A DNA stretch of 33,103 nt from Chryseobacterium gleum (lineage in GTDB: Bacteria; Bacteroidota; Bacteroidia; Flavobacteriales_D; Sanyastnellaceae), in assembly GCA_945874695.1 (NCBI GenBank), contig CAMCHP010000033.1, positions 1 through 33,103 on the forward strand. Reading direction: 5' to 3'. A program made the translations under genes and the position numbers. The notes below the pieces were generated by a model. That model saw nothing but the letters and a program-made list of their open reading frames with translations. It ran no database searches and was not told the origin of the DNA. This document shows, in pieces, positions 22,550-29,955 of the stretch. The stretch's first letter is position 1, and each line of letters opens with the position of its first letter.

Positions 22550-23128
22550 ATGGCAAAATGGCTCACCCTTGGCATTCCGCTTGGAATCATCGCCCTCCTC
22601 GTAATCATTGGCTTCTCGTCATACAACGGATTGGTTTCCGCTGAGGAGAATGTTGATGGTACATGGGCAAACGTACAAACCGACTACCAACGTCGCTTTG
22701 ATCTTATTCCGAACCTCGTGCAAACCGTAAAAGGTTATGCTGATTTCGAACAAAGCACCCTTTTGGGCGTAACCGAAGCGCGTGCAAAAGCGATGAGCGC
22801 GTTGCAATCAGGTGACCCGCAACAATTGGAGTCAGCCAATCAAAACCTCGGCGTTGCCATGGGGCGATTCTTTGGTTACACCGAAAACTACCCTGAGCTC
22901 AAAGCCAATCAGAACTTTCTCGAACTCCAAGCCCAGCTTGAAGGCACCGAGAACCGGATTGCTGTGAGCCGCGATCGCTTCAACGAGGCGGTAAAGACTT
23001 TCAACACGAAAATCAAGAAATTCCCAGGCAATATTTTCGCCGGTATGTTTGGTTTTGAAGCACGTAAATACTTTGAAAGCAATGCGGGCGCTGAAACCGC
23101 ACCGAGCGTAAATTTCTCAAACGAATAA
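22550..23128 (+). CDS. lemA: LemA family membrane protein
   Basis: This 192-residue protein starts MAKWLTLGIPLGIIALLVII, an N-terminal membrane anchor (about 5-25). It continues with the family hallmark NVDGTWANVQTDYQRR (34-49) and DLIPNLVQTVKGYADFE (51-67), followed by helices. LemA proteins are membrane-anchored four-helix proteins of unknown exact function. I take ATG 22550; an in-frame GTG at 22466 would add 28 polar residues before the anchor and is unlikely. A GATCTTCG at 22517-22524 resembles the -7 box. The stop codon overlaps the start of the first TPM gene (TAATG), and the set LemA-TPM-TPM is a known gene cluster type. Confidence 0.93.
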   Translation: MAKWLTLGIPLGIIALLVIIGFSSYNGLVSAEENVDGTWANVQTDYQRRFDLIPNLVQTVKGYADFEQSTLLGVTEARAKAMSALQSGDPQQLESANQNLGVAMGRFFGYTENYPELKANQNFLELQAQLEGTENRIAVSRDRFNEAVKTFNTKIKKFPGNIFAGMFGFEARKYFESNAGAETAPSVNFSNE

Positions 23129-23568
23129 TGCGCGAGAAATTCAACGACATCTTCAACGAGGCCGCTCAGAAGCGCCTAGAAGCAGCTATTTCACAGGCTG
23201 AACTCAGCACATCGGGTGAAATACGCCTTCATGTTGAGCCAACCTGCAAAGAAGATGTCCTCGATCGTGCGGCGTTCATTTTTGAGCACCTCAACATGCA
23301 CAAAACAGAAGAGCGCAGCGGTGTGCTCTTCTATTTTGCCCTCTACGACCACAAATTTGCCATCTTAGGCGATGCGGGCATCAATGCGAAAGTTCCCCAC
23401 GGATTTTGGGACAGCATTCGCGATGAAATGCTCAGTCACTTCAAAAAAGCCGACTACATCACCGGCTTAGAGCTTGGCATTCATCAGGCCGGATTGGAAT
23501 TGGCGCAAGATTTCCCGCGCAAGCACAACGACACCAACGAATTAACGAATGAAATTTCTTTTGGCTAA
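23128..23568 (+). CDS. TPM-domain protein (short, no signal peptide)
   Basis: This 146-residue protein carries a TPM domain (about 10-135): AISQAELSTSGEIRLHVEP opens the fold, and GVLFYFALYDHKFAILGD and FKKADYITGLELGI follow. No signal peptide or transmembrane segment is present, so it is probably cytosolic or peripheral to the membrane. TPM domains have been linked to phosphatase activity in plants and to photosystem II repair, but in this setting the role is unknown. Its ATG overlaps the lemA stop, and its end overlaps or abuts the next TPM gene, so the three are co-translated. Confidence 0.88.
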   Translation: MREKFNDIFNEAAQKRLEAAISQAELSTSGEIRLHVEPTCKEDVLDRAAFIFEHLNMHKTEERSGVLFYFALYDHKFAILGDAGINAKVPHGFWDSIRDEMLSHFKKADYITGLELGIHQAGLELAQDFPRKHNDTNELTNEISFG

Positions 23569-24394
23569 ACGAATGCCCTTCAATGTCAGCCACGTGCGCA
23601 TTTTGGCGCTTGCGCTTTTGTTTTCGCCCTTAACGGGCGGATGGGCGCAGGGTGAGTACATGGGGCTCAAAGCCAAGAACAACGTGTTCGTTTATGACTA
23701 TGCCGATATCTTACAGCAAGGTTTCGAGCAGCGTCTCAATGAAGCATTGGTGGCGTTTAAAGATACAACCAGCAACGTGATCGTTGTTGTCACACATCCT
23801 GACTTCTTCGGAGAAGAACCTTGGCGATTCGCAACTGATCTGGGACAAGCCTGGGGCGTTGCAACCGCTGACAAAGACAACGGCATCGTTGTGGTCATTA
23901 AGCCGAAAGTAGATAATCAACGCGGCGCAGCGCACATTGCAGTGGGTGACGGACTCGAAGGTGCGATTCCTGATGCAATGGCCAAGCGCATTGTGGAAGG
24001 CGAAATGATTCCCTTCTTCAAACGAAGCGATTACGGCAGCGGAATTGAAGCGGGCGTGTTAGTACTCAAACAACTCGCCGCTGGCGAAATCAAAGAATAT
24101 GCACCAGCCGGAAAAAAAGATGCGCGTGATGTGGTCTTGGCATTGCTGCTTATTTTCTTCATTTTTGCGATCATATTCGGCGCCATGGCAGCTAAAACGG
24201 CGCGGTATGCCAAGGTGAACGGATTGACATTCTGGGCGGCGTGGATGCTCCTTGCCCAGGCACAACGAACGCACAGCGGCCAATACCGCAATTTCACCGG
24301 AGGTGGATTTGGCGGTGGCGGTGGATTCGGTGGCGGCTTTGGCGGTTTCGGCGGCGGCGGATTTGGCGGCGGTGGCGCAGGCGGTTCGTGGTAA
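23549..24394 (+). CDS. TPM-domain membrane protein with glycine-rich tail (YgcG-like)
   Basis: This 281-residue protein begins with a signal peptide (about 10-34, ending GGWAQ) and a periplasmic TPM domain (about 44-178, with NNVFVYDYADIL, NVIVVVTHP, NGIVVVIKPK and FFKRSDYGSGIEAGV). A membrane span follows (about 194-214) and perhaps a weak second one (224-240). The tail (251-280) is almost pure Gly/Phe, as in YgcG-type proteins. Two starts are possible: ATG 23549, which overlaps the upstream gene by 20 bases, or ATG 23573, four bases after its stop; both leave a working signal peptide. The protein is the envelope partner of the LemA cluster; its biochemical role is unknown. Confidence 0.88.
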   Translation: MKFLLAKRMPFNVSHVRILALALLFSPLTGGWAQGEYMGLKAKNNVFVYDYADILQQGFEQRLNEALVAFKDTTSNVIVVVTHPDFFGEEPWRFATDLGQAWGVATADKDNGIVVVIKPKVDNQRGAAHIAVGDGLEGAIPDAMAKRIVEGEMIPFFKRSDYGSGIEAGVLVLKQLAAGEIKEYAPAGKKDARDVVLALLLIFFIFAIIFGAMAAKTARYAKVNGLTFWAAWMLLAQAQRTHSGQYRNFTGGGFGGGGGFGGGFGGFGGGGFGGGGAGGSW

Positions 24395-24426
24395 GTAGTT
24401 TAGTTACGCATTAAGTAAAGATAGAA

Positions 24427-25218
24427 TTGGCAAATTACGGTAAAGTGCTCGGCGGCGTATTGGGTTGGGCAGTCGGCGGCCCGATTGGTGGCGCATTGGG
24501 CTTTTTCATGGGCATGATGTTCGATGATAAATCGCTCGCAAAAGATGATCAAGAAAGGGTAACAAGCCGAAGCGGACGAGCAGGCTATCAGCGCTACAAC
24601 ACCACACCTGCCGATTTTGCGGCAAGTTTATTGGTGTTATCGGCAGCGATCATGAAAGCTGATGGCCGCGTGCTCAAAAGCGAACTCAACTACGTACGCG
24701 AATTTTTCATCAAAAACTTCGGCGAAACAACCGCTGAAGAGCAAATGCTGGTTTTGCGTGAGCTCTTGAAACAAGACCTCAATACCCGCCAAGTTTGTGA
24801 GCAAATCAGGTACAACATGGAGCACCCGAATCGTTTGCTCCTGCTTCAGTACCTCTTCGGTGTTGCGCTCGCCGATGGCGAAATGGACGCCGCAGAGGTT
24901 CAATCCCTGCGCACGATCGCGCATTACATGGGCATCTCAAACAAAGATTTTGAATCGCTGTTTGCGATGTTCTCAGGCGCGGGTGGTCGCGCACGACGCG
25001 GTGCTTCACGTCCGATCTCCGAGGCGTACACCATTCTTGAAATCACAGAAAGTGTAGATGATGCGGAGGTTAAGCGCGCCTACCGGCGGATGGCAACCAA
25101 GTACCACCCCGACAAAAACCGCGGCGTAGGTGAAGCACATCAAAAAATGGCGGAAGAGAAATTCATCAAAGTGCAAGAAGCTTACGAGCAAATTAAAGCT
25201 GCACGAGGCATCAAGTAA
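24427..25218 (+). CDS. TerB- and J-domain protein (DjlA-like) with glycine-zipper N-terminus
   Basis: This 263-residue protein has three parts. A glycine-zipper segment (about 5-33, VLGGVLGWAVGGPIGGALG) may insert in the membrane. A TerB-like helical domain (about 62-180, with AAIMKADGRVLKSE and ALADGEMDAAE, the acidic loops typical of TerB) follows. A C-terminal J-domain (about 197-262) has the HPD motif at 227-229 (KYHPDKN). It should act as a DnaK co-chaperone at the membrane. The start is TTG 24427: the conserved glycine-rich segment lies upstream of the first ATG, so a non-ATG start is needed. It follows the TPM gene by 32 bases and htpG is nearby. Confidence 0.88.
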   Translation: MANYGKVLGGVLGWAVGGPIGGALGFFMGMMFDDKSLAKDDQERVTSRSGRAGYQRYNTTPADFAASLLVLSAAIMKADGRVLKSELNYVREFFIKNFGETTAEEQMLVLRELLKQDLNTRQVCEQIRYNMEHPNRLLLLQYLFGVALADGEMDAAEVQSLRTIAHYMGISNKDFESLFAMFSGAGGRARRGASRPISEAYTILEITESVDDAEVKRAYRRMATKYHPDKNRGVGEAHQKMAEEKFIKVQEAYEQIKAARGIK

Positions 25219-25220
25219 AC

Positions 25221-25967
25221 CTATTCGGGAATCATAATCAATTCACCCGACCCTTCACGCACCAACTCTACGGTTGACGGACTCCCATGTGCCCACACAT
25301 TGCCCTGCATGCCGATGTAGGCAAATAAATAAGTGCTGGCGAATACCTCCATGGTGTTGATCGAAGAATTGTTGCACGAAACCACGGGGGTTAGAAGTTC
25401 ATGCGCATCGAAGCGTCCGATGCCTTGGTTGAAAAGATACGCCAATGAGGCTCGTCCAACCACACGCGTCGGAGAATAGCCTGTGTGCACAAGAACCTCT
25501 AGCGTATCAACATCTACCCGAAGTAAGACATCGCCACTGCCCAAACGATTTTCGAAAACGAAGCGCGAAGCCTCGATGGAGTCGACCACCAACACATCGC
25601 CCTGCCCGGCATAGCTGATGCGCTGCAAACTGCTCACGTACACATCTACCTCAAGGCGATGAGAAAACTTTCGCACCCAATTGCACGTGTTTTCATTGCG
25701 CACCGCTAAACGTCCGCCTTCAAAATCGGTAATGAGCGATGGCAACAAATTTTCGGGCCCCCGAACTACAACCCGATCGTCGCCGTCTGAATGAAACACC
25801 TTCACGTGAACTAAATCATCCACGTGAAGGTGTTGTATGAATCCTTGAATTGTGCGTGTCTCTTGGCTTTGATCGCCTGCAGACTTTAAACAGTCAGGTG
25901 CATCCGGCCGATTACAGGCCGAAAACAAAAGTGCGATCAATATACTCCAGACAACGATGCTACGCAT
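25221..25967 (-). CDS. DUF2807-like (GIN domain) lipoprotein
   Basis: This 248-residue protein has a lipoprotein signal (LLFSAC, C18) and a repetitive beta-helix-like body (about 35-245) resembling the head GIN domain DUF2807. Cues include RVVVRGPENLLPSL, LEVDVYVSSLQRISYAGQGD and a ladder of strands with VVxSIEASRF and SINTMEVFAST. Such proteins are common, poorly understood envelope lipoproteins in Bacteroidota. A perfect 14-bp inverted repeat lies within the coding sequence at 25795-25834. The stop is 2 bases from the convergent TerB/J-domain gene. A promoter-like TACATTCG lies 4 bases before the ATG, so it may be transcribed on its own, though it also follows the icd unit. Confidence 0.8.
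   Translation of the reverse strand: MRSIVVWSILIALLFSACNRPDAPDCLKSAGDQSQETRTIQGFIQHLHVDDLVHVKVFHSDGDDRVVVRGPENLLPSLITDFEGGRLAVRNENTCNWVRKFSHRLEVDVYVSSLQRISYAGQGDVLVVDSIEASRFVFENRLGSGDVLLRVDVDTLEVLVHTGYSPTRVVGRASLAYLFNQGIGRFDAHELLTPVVSCNNSSINTMEVFASTYLFAYIGMQGNVWAHGSPSTVELVREGSGELIMIPE
25795..25834. repeat. 14-bp perfect inverted repeat inside the DUF2807-like gene
   Basis: AACACCTTCACGTG (25795-25808) and its exact complement (25821-25834) flank a 12-base spacer. It encodes the HLHV and HVKV parts of the lipoprotein near residues 45-58. The transcript could form a strong hairpin early in the message. Each arm also contains CACGTG. Function unproven. Confidence 0.6.
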
Positions 25968-25971
25968 ACGC

Positions 25972-25979
25972 CGAATGTA
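25972..25979 (-). promoter_or_regulatory. -7-like box abutting the DUF2807-like gene start
   Basis: On the minus strand TACATTCG (TAnnTTCG form) is followed by GCGT and ATG 25967. This is the 4-base spacing seen at four other starts in the window. Confidence 0.35.
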
Positions 25980-26030
25980 GCAAATTCTTCAGCAAAGACG
26001 ACCGCACGGTAACGCGGCATAAGCGCTGCA

Positions 26031-26279
26031 TCAATCAAAGCGCACATTCAATTCGGCGTCAATCGAAACCCGTTTATCACTGCGTCCCAATTCCTGGCGA
26101 ATCGTGTACAAATCTTGCTGCAAACGAATGATCTTGGTTTCCCGTTGCTTGATGTCTTCTTCTTGATCAGATTTGCGGATCCGCTCCTCGTGAAATCGAA
26201 TTTTGACATCAATCAAGCGCGTGATCAAATCCAGTGCTTCACGCTGCTCGAAACTGCCTGTTACAAGTTTAATTTCCAT
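26031..26279 (-). CDS. Small coiled-coil protein of unknown function behind icd
   Basis: This 82-residue protein starts MEIKLVTGSFEQREALDLIT and then forms a long charged helix (about 25-68: RFHEERIRKSDQEEDIKQRE and IIRLQQDLYTIRQEL) that looks coiled coil. There is no signal peptide. From memory, short proteins with the same EIKxVxGSFxxxEALDLI opening occur across Bacteroidota without a known role. It starts 8 bases after the icd stop on the same strand, so it is almost certainly co-transcribed with icd. The length, charge and conservation of the opening argue for a real gene rather than chance. Confidence 0.78.
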   Translation of the reverse strand: MEIKLVTGSFEQREALDLITRLIDVKIRFHEERIRKSDQEEDIKQRETKIIRLQQDLYTIRQELGRSDKRVSIDAELNVRFD

Positions 26280-26287
26280 GGCGTGTT

Positions 26288-27721
26288 TTATTGACCCTGC
26301 CCCATTGAGAAGGCCTGAACGCCATCAAAATTGTACAGGTTTTCTGTTTTGATGGTATCGATGTTTGCTGCGTGGGCCTGCGAAAGCAAGTTGATAATTT
26401 CTTCCTTCGACATAGCCCCATCTTCTGATTTGAAACGGCAGCGCCAGTGATCGGTGCAGAAGGTCTCATCGAAACCGTCAGGCCATACCTTAATGCCTCG
26501 GTTGGTGATCATGCTCAACTTTATTTTGCCACTGTTTAAAGGGGCGAGCATGTTCGCAAGCTCGGTCGGACGGTCGCCTGACCAATGAACAAACAAATCG
26601 ACACCTACCAATTGCTTCGCGCGTGCCGGCTTGCGAACGGCTTTGGGCAGCTGCAAAGGCTTCACTGTGCTGTATGAAACCGCTTTCAGGGTCGACGGAC
26701 GGCGGCCCAAGTTAGCAATCACCGCTTCAGCAAACTCACGAGTTCCAACCTTCTTGCTGCTGGTTGCTTCATTGTACACGTCGTAGGTATGAATACCCTC
26801 TTCAAGTGTGCACAACCAAGCGTTGTGAATATTTTCAGCCACATCGCTTTGGCCGAGGTGGTTCAACATCAATATCGCACCGTGCAAAAGCCCCGATGGG
26901 TTGGCTACATTCTGACCTGCACGACGTGGTGCAGAACCGTGAATGGCCTCAAACATGGCACACGTTTCGCCAATGTTCGCTGATCCAGCTAAACCTACTG
27001 AACCTGCAATTTGAGCAGCAACGTCTGACAGTACGTCTCCGTAAAGGTTTGGCATCACAATTACATCAAATGCCTCAGGCGTGTCAGCCAATTTCGCCGC
27101 ACCGATGTCGATGATCCAGTGTTCGTTCTCCAACTCGGGATACTCTACAGCGATTTCATCGAATACCTTGTGAAAGAGCCCATCGGTTTGCTTCATGATG
27201 TTGTCTTTCGTGAAGCAAGTCACCTTCTTTCGTCCGTGCGCACGTGCATACTCAAATGCATAGCGTACAATTTTTTCACAACCCGGACGGCTGATGAGCT
27301 TCAAGCACTGCACAACCTCGTCGGTTTGTTGGTGCTCAATACCCGCATAAAGATCCTCTTCGTTCTCCCGAATGATCACCACATCCATTTGGGGGTGTTT
27401 GGTTTGTACAAAGGGCGCGTAGCTGATGCACGGACGAACATTCGAGTACAAGCCTAAAAACTTGCGGGTTGTTACGTTCAAACTTTTGTACCCCCCGCCT
27501 TGTGGCGTGGTGATTGGTGCTTTGAGAAACACTTTGTTGCGACGAATAATGTCCCATGCTTCTGGGGCAATACCTGCAGTATTTCCTGAAAGGTATACCT
27601 TCTCCCCGACTTCAATCGTTTCAACCTCAATGCGCGCATTCGCTGCCTTGAGAATCGCAAGTGTGGCATCCATAATTTCTGGGCCGATGCCATCGCCCTT
27701 TGCTACTGTAATCCGTTGCAT
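26288..27721 (-). CDS. icd: Isocitrate dehydrogenase, long form, probably NADP-dependent
   Basis: This TCA-cycle enzyme oxidises isocitrate to 2-oxoglutarate. The 477-residue protein has the beta-decarboxylating dehydrogenase core (1 to about 345), starting ITVAKGDGIGPEIMDA, with the substrate-binding region RKFLGLYSNVRP (86-97) and the family signature NLYGDVLSD (225-233). It also has a C-terminal extension (about 368-477), as in Thermus-type isocitrate dehydrogenase. At the cofactor site, EAIHGSAPRRAG has Arg266-Arg267 where E. coli has Lys344-Tyr345, and no Asp of the NAD-specific kind, which suggests NADP. Homoisocitrate or isopropylmalate dehydrogenase is less likely given the length. 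It is divergent from a LysR regulator and followed by the coiled-coil gene. Confidence 0.92.
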   Translation of the reverse strand: MQRITVAKGDGIGPEIMDATLAILKAANARIEVETIEVGEKVYLSGNTAGIAPEAWDIIRRNKVFLKAPITTPQGGGYKSLNVTTRKFLGLYSNVRPCISYAPFVQTKHPQMDVVIIRENEEDLYAGIEHQQTDEVVQCLKLISRPGCEKIVRYAFEYARAHGRKKVTCFTKDNIMKQTDGLFHKVFDEIAVEYPELENEHWIIDIGAAKLADTPEAFDVIVMPNLYGDVLSDVAAQIAGSVGLAGSANIGETCAMFEAIHGSAPRRAGQNVANPSGLLHGAILMLNHLGQSDVAENIHNAWLCTLEEGIHTYDVYNEATSSKKVGTREFAEAVIANLGRRPSTLKAVSYSTVKPLQLPKAVRKPARAKQLVGVDLFVHWSGDRPTELANMLAPLNSGKIKLSMITNRGIKVWPDGFDETFCTDHWRCRFKSEDGAMSKEEIINLLSQAHAANIDTIKTENLYNFDGVQAFSMGQGQ

Positions 27722-27772
27722 GGTGAAAATATTTTTTGCGAATTTCGCCCCTCTTATTCATAAATTTTTATA

Positions 27773-27780
27773 TATCTTTA
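27773..27780 (+). promoter_or_regulatory. -7-like box of the LysR gene
   Basis: TATCTTTA (one change from TAnnTTTG) lies directly before the palindrome at 27781-27795 and 24 bases before ATG 27805. Confidence 0.35.
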
Positions 27781-27807
27781 TTATGCGTTACATAAACATT
27801 CATTATG
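27781..27807. promoter_or_regulatory. Probable LysR-type operator between icd and the regulator
   Basis: TTATG-CGTTA-CATAA (27781-27795) is a perfect inverted repeat and contains the T-N11-A core of LysR-type sites. Another TTATG half site follows at 27803-27807, so CATAA-N7-TTATG forms a second dyad running into the start codon. The site would cover the transcription start, which fits negative autoregulation. Control of icd is possible but not shown. Confidence 0.5.
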
Positions 27808-28740
27808 CATTACACCTTGCATCAGCTCGACGTATTTTTAAAAGTTGTGCAAAGCGGAAGCATTACCAAAGCTGCTGAAGAGCTTCATTTATCGCAGCCG
27901 GCTGTTTCAATTCAACTGAAAAACTTTCAGCAACAATTTGATATTCCGCTGACCGAAGTCATTGGGCGCAAGCTCTATGTGACTGATTTCGGGCAAGAAA
28001 TTGCGATCGCAGCTGAACGCATTCTCAACGAAGTGTATGGCATTAACTACAAAACACTTGCATATAAGGGACAAATGGCGGGGCGCATTGTCATTTCTTC
28101 GGTTTCTACTGGAAAGTATGTCATGCCCTACCTCCTCACCGATTTCTTAAAAGTGCACCCCAGTCTTGAGCTCAAGCTCGACGTCACCAACCGGCAACAA
28201 GTGATTGACGACTTGGAGCACAACCGCGTCGACTTTGCGCTGATGTCGGTTTTGCCTGAGCACATACCGCTGCACACCATTCCGCTGGTACCTAATGAAC
28301 TCGTGTGGGTTGCGAACAGTGATTTTGACTTGCATGCGTTCGATGGTGACTTGCGCTTTTTTGAGCATACCCAGTTGATTTCGCGTGAACCTGGAAGCGG
28401 CACGCGCTGGGTCACTGAGCAGTTCTTTCGCGAACATCATTTATCGATTACGTCGTCGCTCGTACTTACTTCCAATGAAGCGGTTAAACAAGCGGTACTT
28501 GCCGGTTTGGGCTGTGCCATCATGCCAATGATTGGCATTCGCGATGAATTGCGAAATGGCACCTTGAAAGTAATCGAAACACCCCATTTGCCCCTCACCT
28601 CGCAATGGCAATTGGTTTGGCTGAAACACAAAAAACACGGTCCGGCTGCTATGGCCTATATCGATTTCCTGAAAACCCGCAGAGCAGAAATCATTGAACG
28701 GGTATTCGGGGGTGATTTGAACATCCGCAAATCAAAATGA
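27805..28740 (+). CDS. LysR-family transcriptional regulator
   Basis: This 311-residue regulator has an N-terminal winged helix (about 4-62: LHQLDVFLKVVQSGSITKAA, then LSQPAVSIQLKNFQQQF) and a periplasmic-binding-protein-like effector domain (about 88-300, GRIVISSVSTGKYVMPYLL onward). The effector is unknown. The gene is divergent from icd across an 83-bp gap holding a TTATG/CATAA palindrome, the usual layout when a LysR protein controls itself and its neighbour. The ATG at 27805 is the only start giving a full HTH. A hairpin terminator follows the stop. Confidence 0.92.
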   Translation: MHYTLHQLDVFLKVVQSGSITKAAEELHLSQPAVSIQLKNFQQQFDIPLTEVIGRKLYVTDFGQEIAIAAERILNEVYGINYKTLAYKGQMAGRIVISSVSTGKYVMPYLLTDFLKVHPSLELKLDVTNRQQVIDDLEHNRVDFALMSVLPEHIPLHTIPLVPNELVWVANSDFDLHAFDGDLRFFEHTQLISREPGSGTRWVTEQFFREHHLSITSSLVLTSNEAVKQAVLAGLGCAIMPMIGIRDELRNGTLKVIETPHLPLTSQWQLVWLKHKKHGPAAMAYIDFLKTRRAEIIERVFGGDLNIRKSK

Positions 28741-28962
28741 GCTGAAAACAAAAGGCCGTCACTCGTTAGTGACGGCCAATTGACTTGGATAATGCAATGA
28801 ATCATTCACAACCTTACGGTCACATTGCTTTCCTAAACTGAGAACCTCCAGACTGAGAAAAGAAAACTGCAATCGTTCACTTTCAAATCTGACGCAATTT
28901 CAGTCGATGGTATTATCTGACCTTTAAGTCCAGATTGTGATAAGATGAACAAATGCACATCG
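28741..28962. other. Intergenic region between LysR and the esterase
   Basis: This 222-bp gap holds the hairpin at 28754-28777 and otherwise AT-rich sequence without a convincing reading frame, repeat or promoter box. Both flanking genes converge on it. Confidence 0.5.
28754..28777 (+). terminator. Terminator hairpin after the LysR gene
   Basis: A perfect 10-bp stem (GGCCGTCACT, 28754-28763, pairs with 28768-28777) has a CGTT loop and lies 13 bases after the LysR stop. On the plus strand the following bases (AATTGACTT) are only weakly T-rich. On the minus strand a TTTTGTTTT tract follows, so it could serve the esterase gene from the other side as well. Direction is therefore uncertain. Confidence 0.6.
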
Positions 28963-29925
28963 TCAAACCGATGCAGCAGTCGACTCTACCGGGGTCGTTT
29001 CGCTTTGCTCATGCTGTTGCAACGCGGCTTTGCGAATCTTTAAAATGAAATCAGCCGCCTGCTGAAGCGATTGCTTCGCTTCAGGAATGAAATCAGGAAA
29101 CAATTGCCAGCTGTGAAATAGGTTATGCTCCACTATGACCTCATGTTCAACGTCGGCATCCTTTAGTTTCTCAATGAGCGCCAACGAGTCAAAATACAAC
29201 AGCTCGTTCTCAGCTACTTGCACAAGTGTTGGGGGGAAGCCGTCCACATCCGCCCGCAAGGGCGAAAGATCCGGATCATTAAAATTCGAGTCACCAATGT
29301 AAAACCGGCTGTAGTGAATCAAGTCGTTCTTGTCGAATAAACTGTCTTCATCGCGATTCTTTACCGCACTCGGCGAATCAGGCGCTAAATCGAGCCACGG
29401 CGACATTAAAATCAAAGATGCAGGCAAACGACGCCCTTTGTTCTTCAGGCGATGCACCAAGGCAGCGGCCAAATTTCCGCCCGCTGAATCACCAATCAAG
29501 TGAATGGCATGGCTCGGAAAGGTTTTCAATAAGTCGTTCCACGCGCTTTCAACGTCGTTCAATGCTGCCGGATACGGATGCTCGGGGGTTAGGCGATACT
29601 CGGGAATGTAACCGCGCATGCCCGTCATCTTGCACAAGTGGGCCACGGCAACCCGATGGGTGCGCACACTGCCAAAAGCAAAGCCGCCGCCGTGGATGAA
29701 CACAAATACGTCGTTCGTTTTGGGAATGCGGTGGCTCACCAATCCACACGGACGTCCACCCAGCTGAATCATTTCCAACCGCGTGTTCATGGGCATCGGA
29801 TACAAGGTGGCAAACGTGTCGGCCGCCGTGCGCAATGCCTGCGGTGAAGGCTCAATGCCCGCGCTCCGCAATTTCCTGATTAGCTTATAATAGGTCGTAA
29901 CCACCGTGTACTGCACCTTTCCCAT
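28963..29925 (-). CDS. HSL-type alpha/beta hydrolase (acetyl esterase family)
   Basis: This 320-residue cytosolic hydrolase belongs to the hormone-sensitive-lipase group of esterases. The oxyanion-hole motif HGGGF is at 78-82, and the nucleophile is S147 in GDSAGG (145-150). The acid is probably E241 in AENELLYFDSL, where many relatives have Asp, and the His is H271 (LFHSW). The substrate is unknown; short-chain esters or lactones are likely. It has no signal peptide. A canonical TATCTTTG ends 4 bases before the ATG, so the mRNA may be leaderless. The C-terminal 20 residues are polar, Glu/Thr/Ser-rich. It lies 30 bases after csaA on the same strand. Confidence 0.9.
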   Translation of the reverse strand: MGKVQYTVVTTYYKLIRKLRSAGIEPSPQALRTAADTFATLYPMPMNTRLEMIQLGGRPCGLVSHRIPKTNDVFVFIHGGGFAFGSVRTHRVAVAHLCKMTGMRGYIPEYRLTPEHPYPAALNDVESAWNDLLKTFPSHAIHLIGDSAGGNLAAALVHRLKNKGRRLPASLILMSPWLDLAPDSPSAVKNRDEDSLFDKNDLIHYSRFYIGDSNFNDPDLSPLRADVDGFPPTLVQVAENELLYFDSLALIEKLKDADVEHEVIVEHNLFHSWQLFPDFIPEAKQSLQQAADFILKIRKAALQQHEQSETTPVESTAASV

Positions 29926-29929
29926 GCTG

Positions 29930-29937
29930 CAAAGATA
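29930..29937 (-). promoter_or_regulatory. -7 box abutting the esterase start (leaderless?)
   Basis: On the minus strand an exact TATCTTTG is followed by CAGC and ATG 29925. This is the best-matching of the five boxes with 4-base spacing. It lies in the 30-bp gap after csaA. Confidence 0.5.
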
Positions 29938-29955
29938 ACCACCTCTGCCGTTTCT

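Noticed and set aside
24297-24390. Short repeats of GGCGG/GGTGG that could be taken for a tandem repeat array
   Set aside because: They encode the Gly/Phe tail of the TPM protein; unit length is irregular and there are no spacers as in CRISPR.
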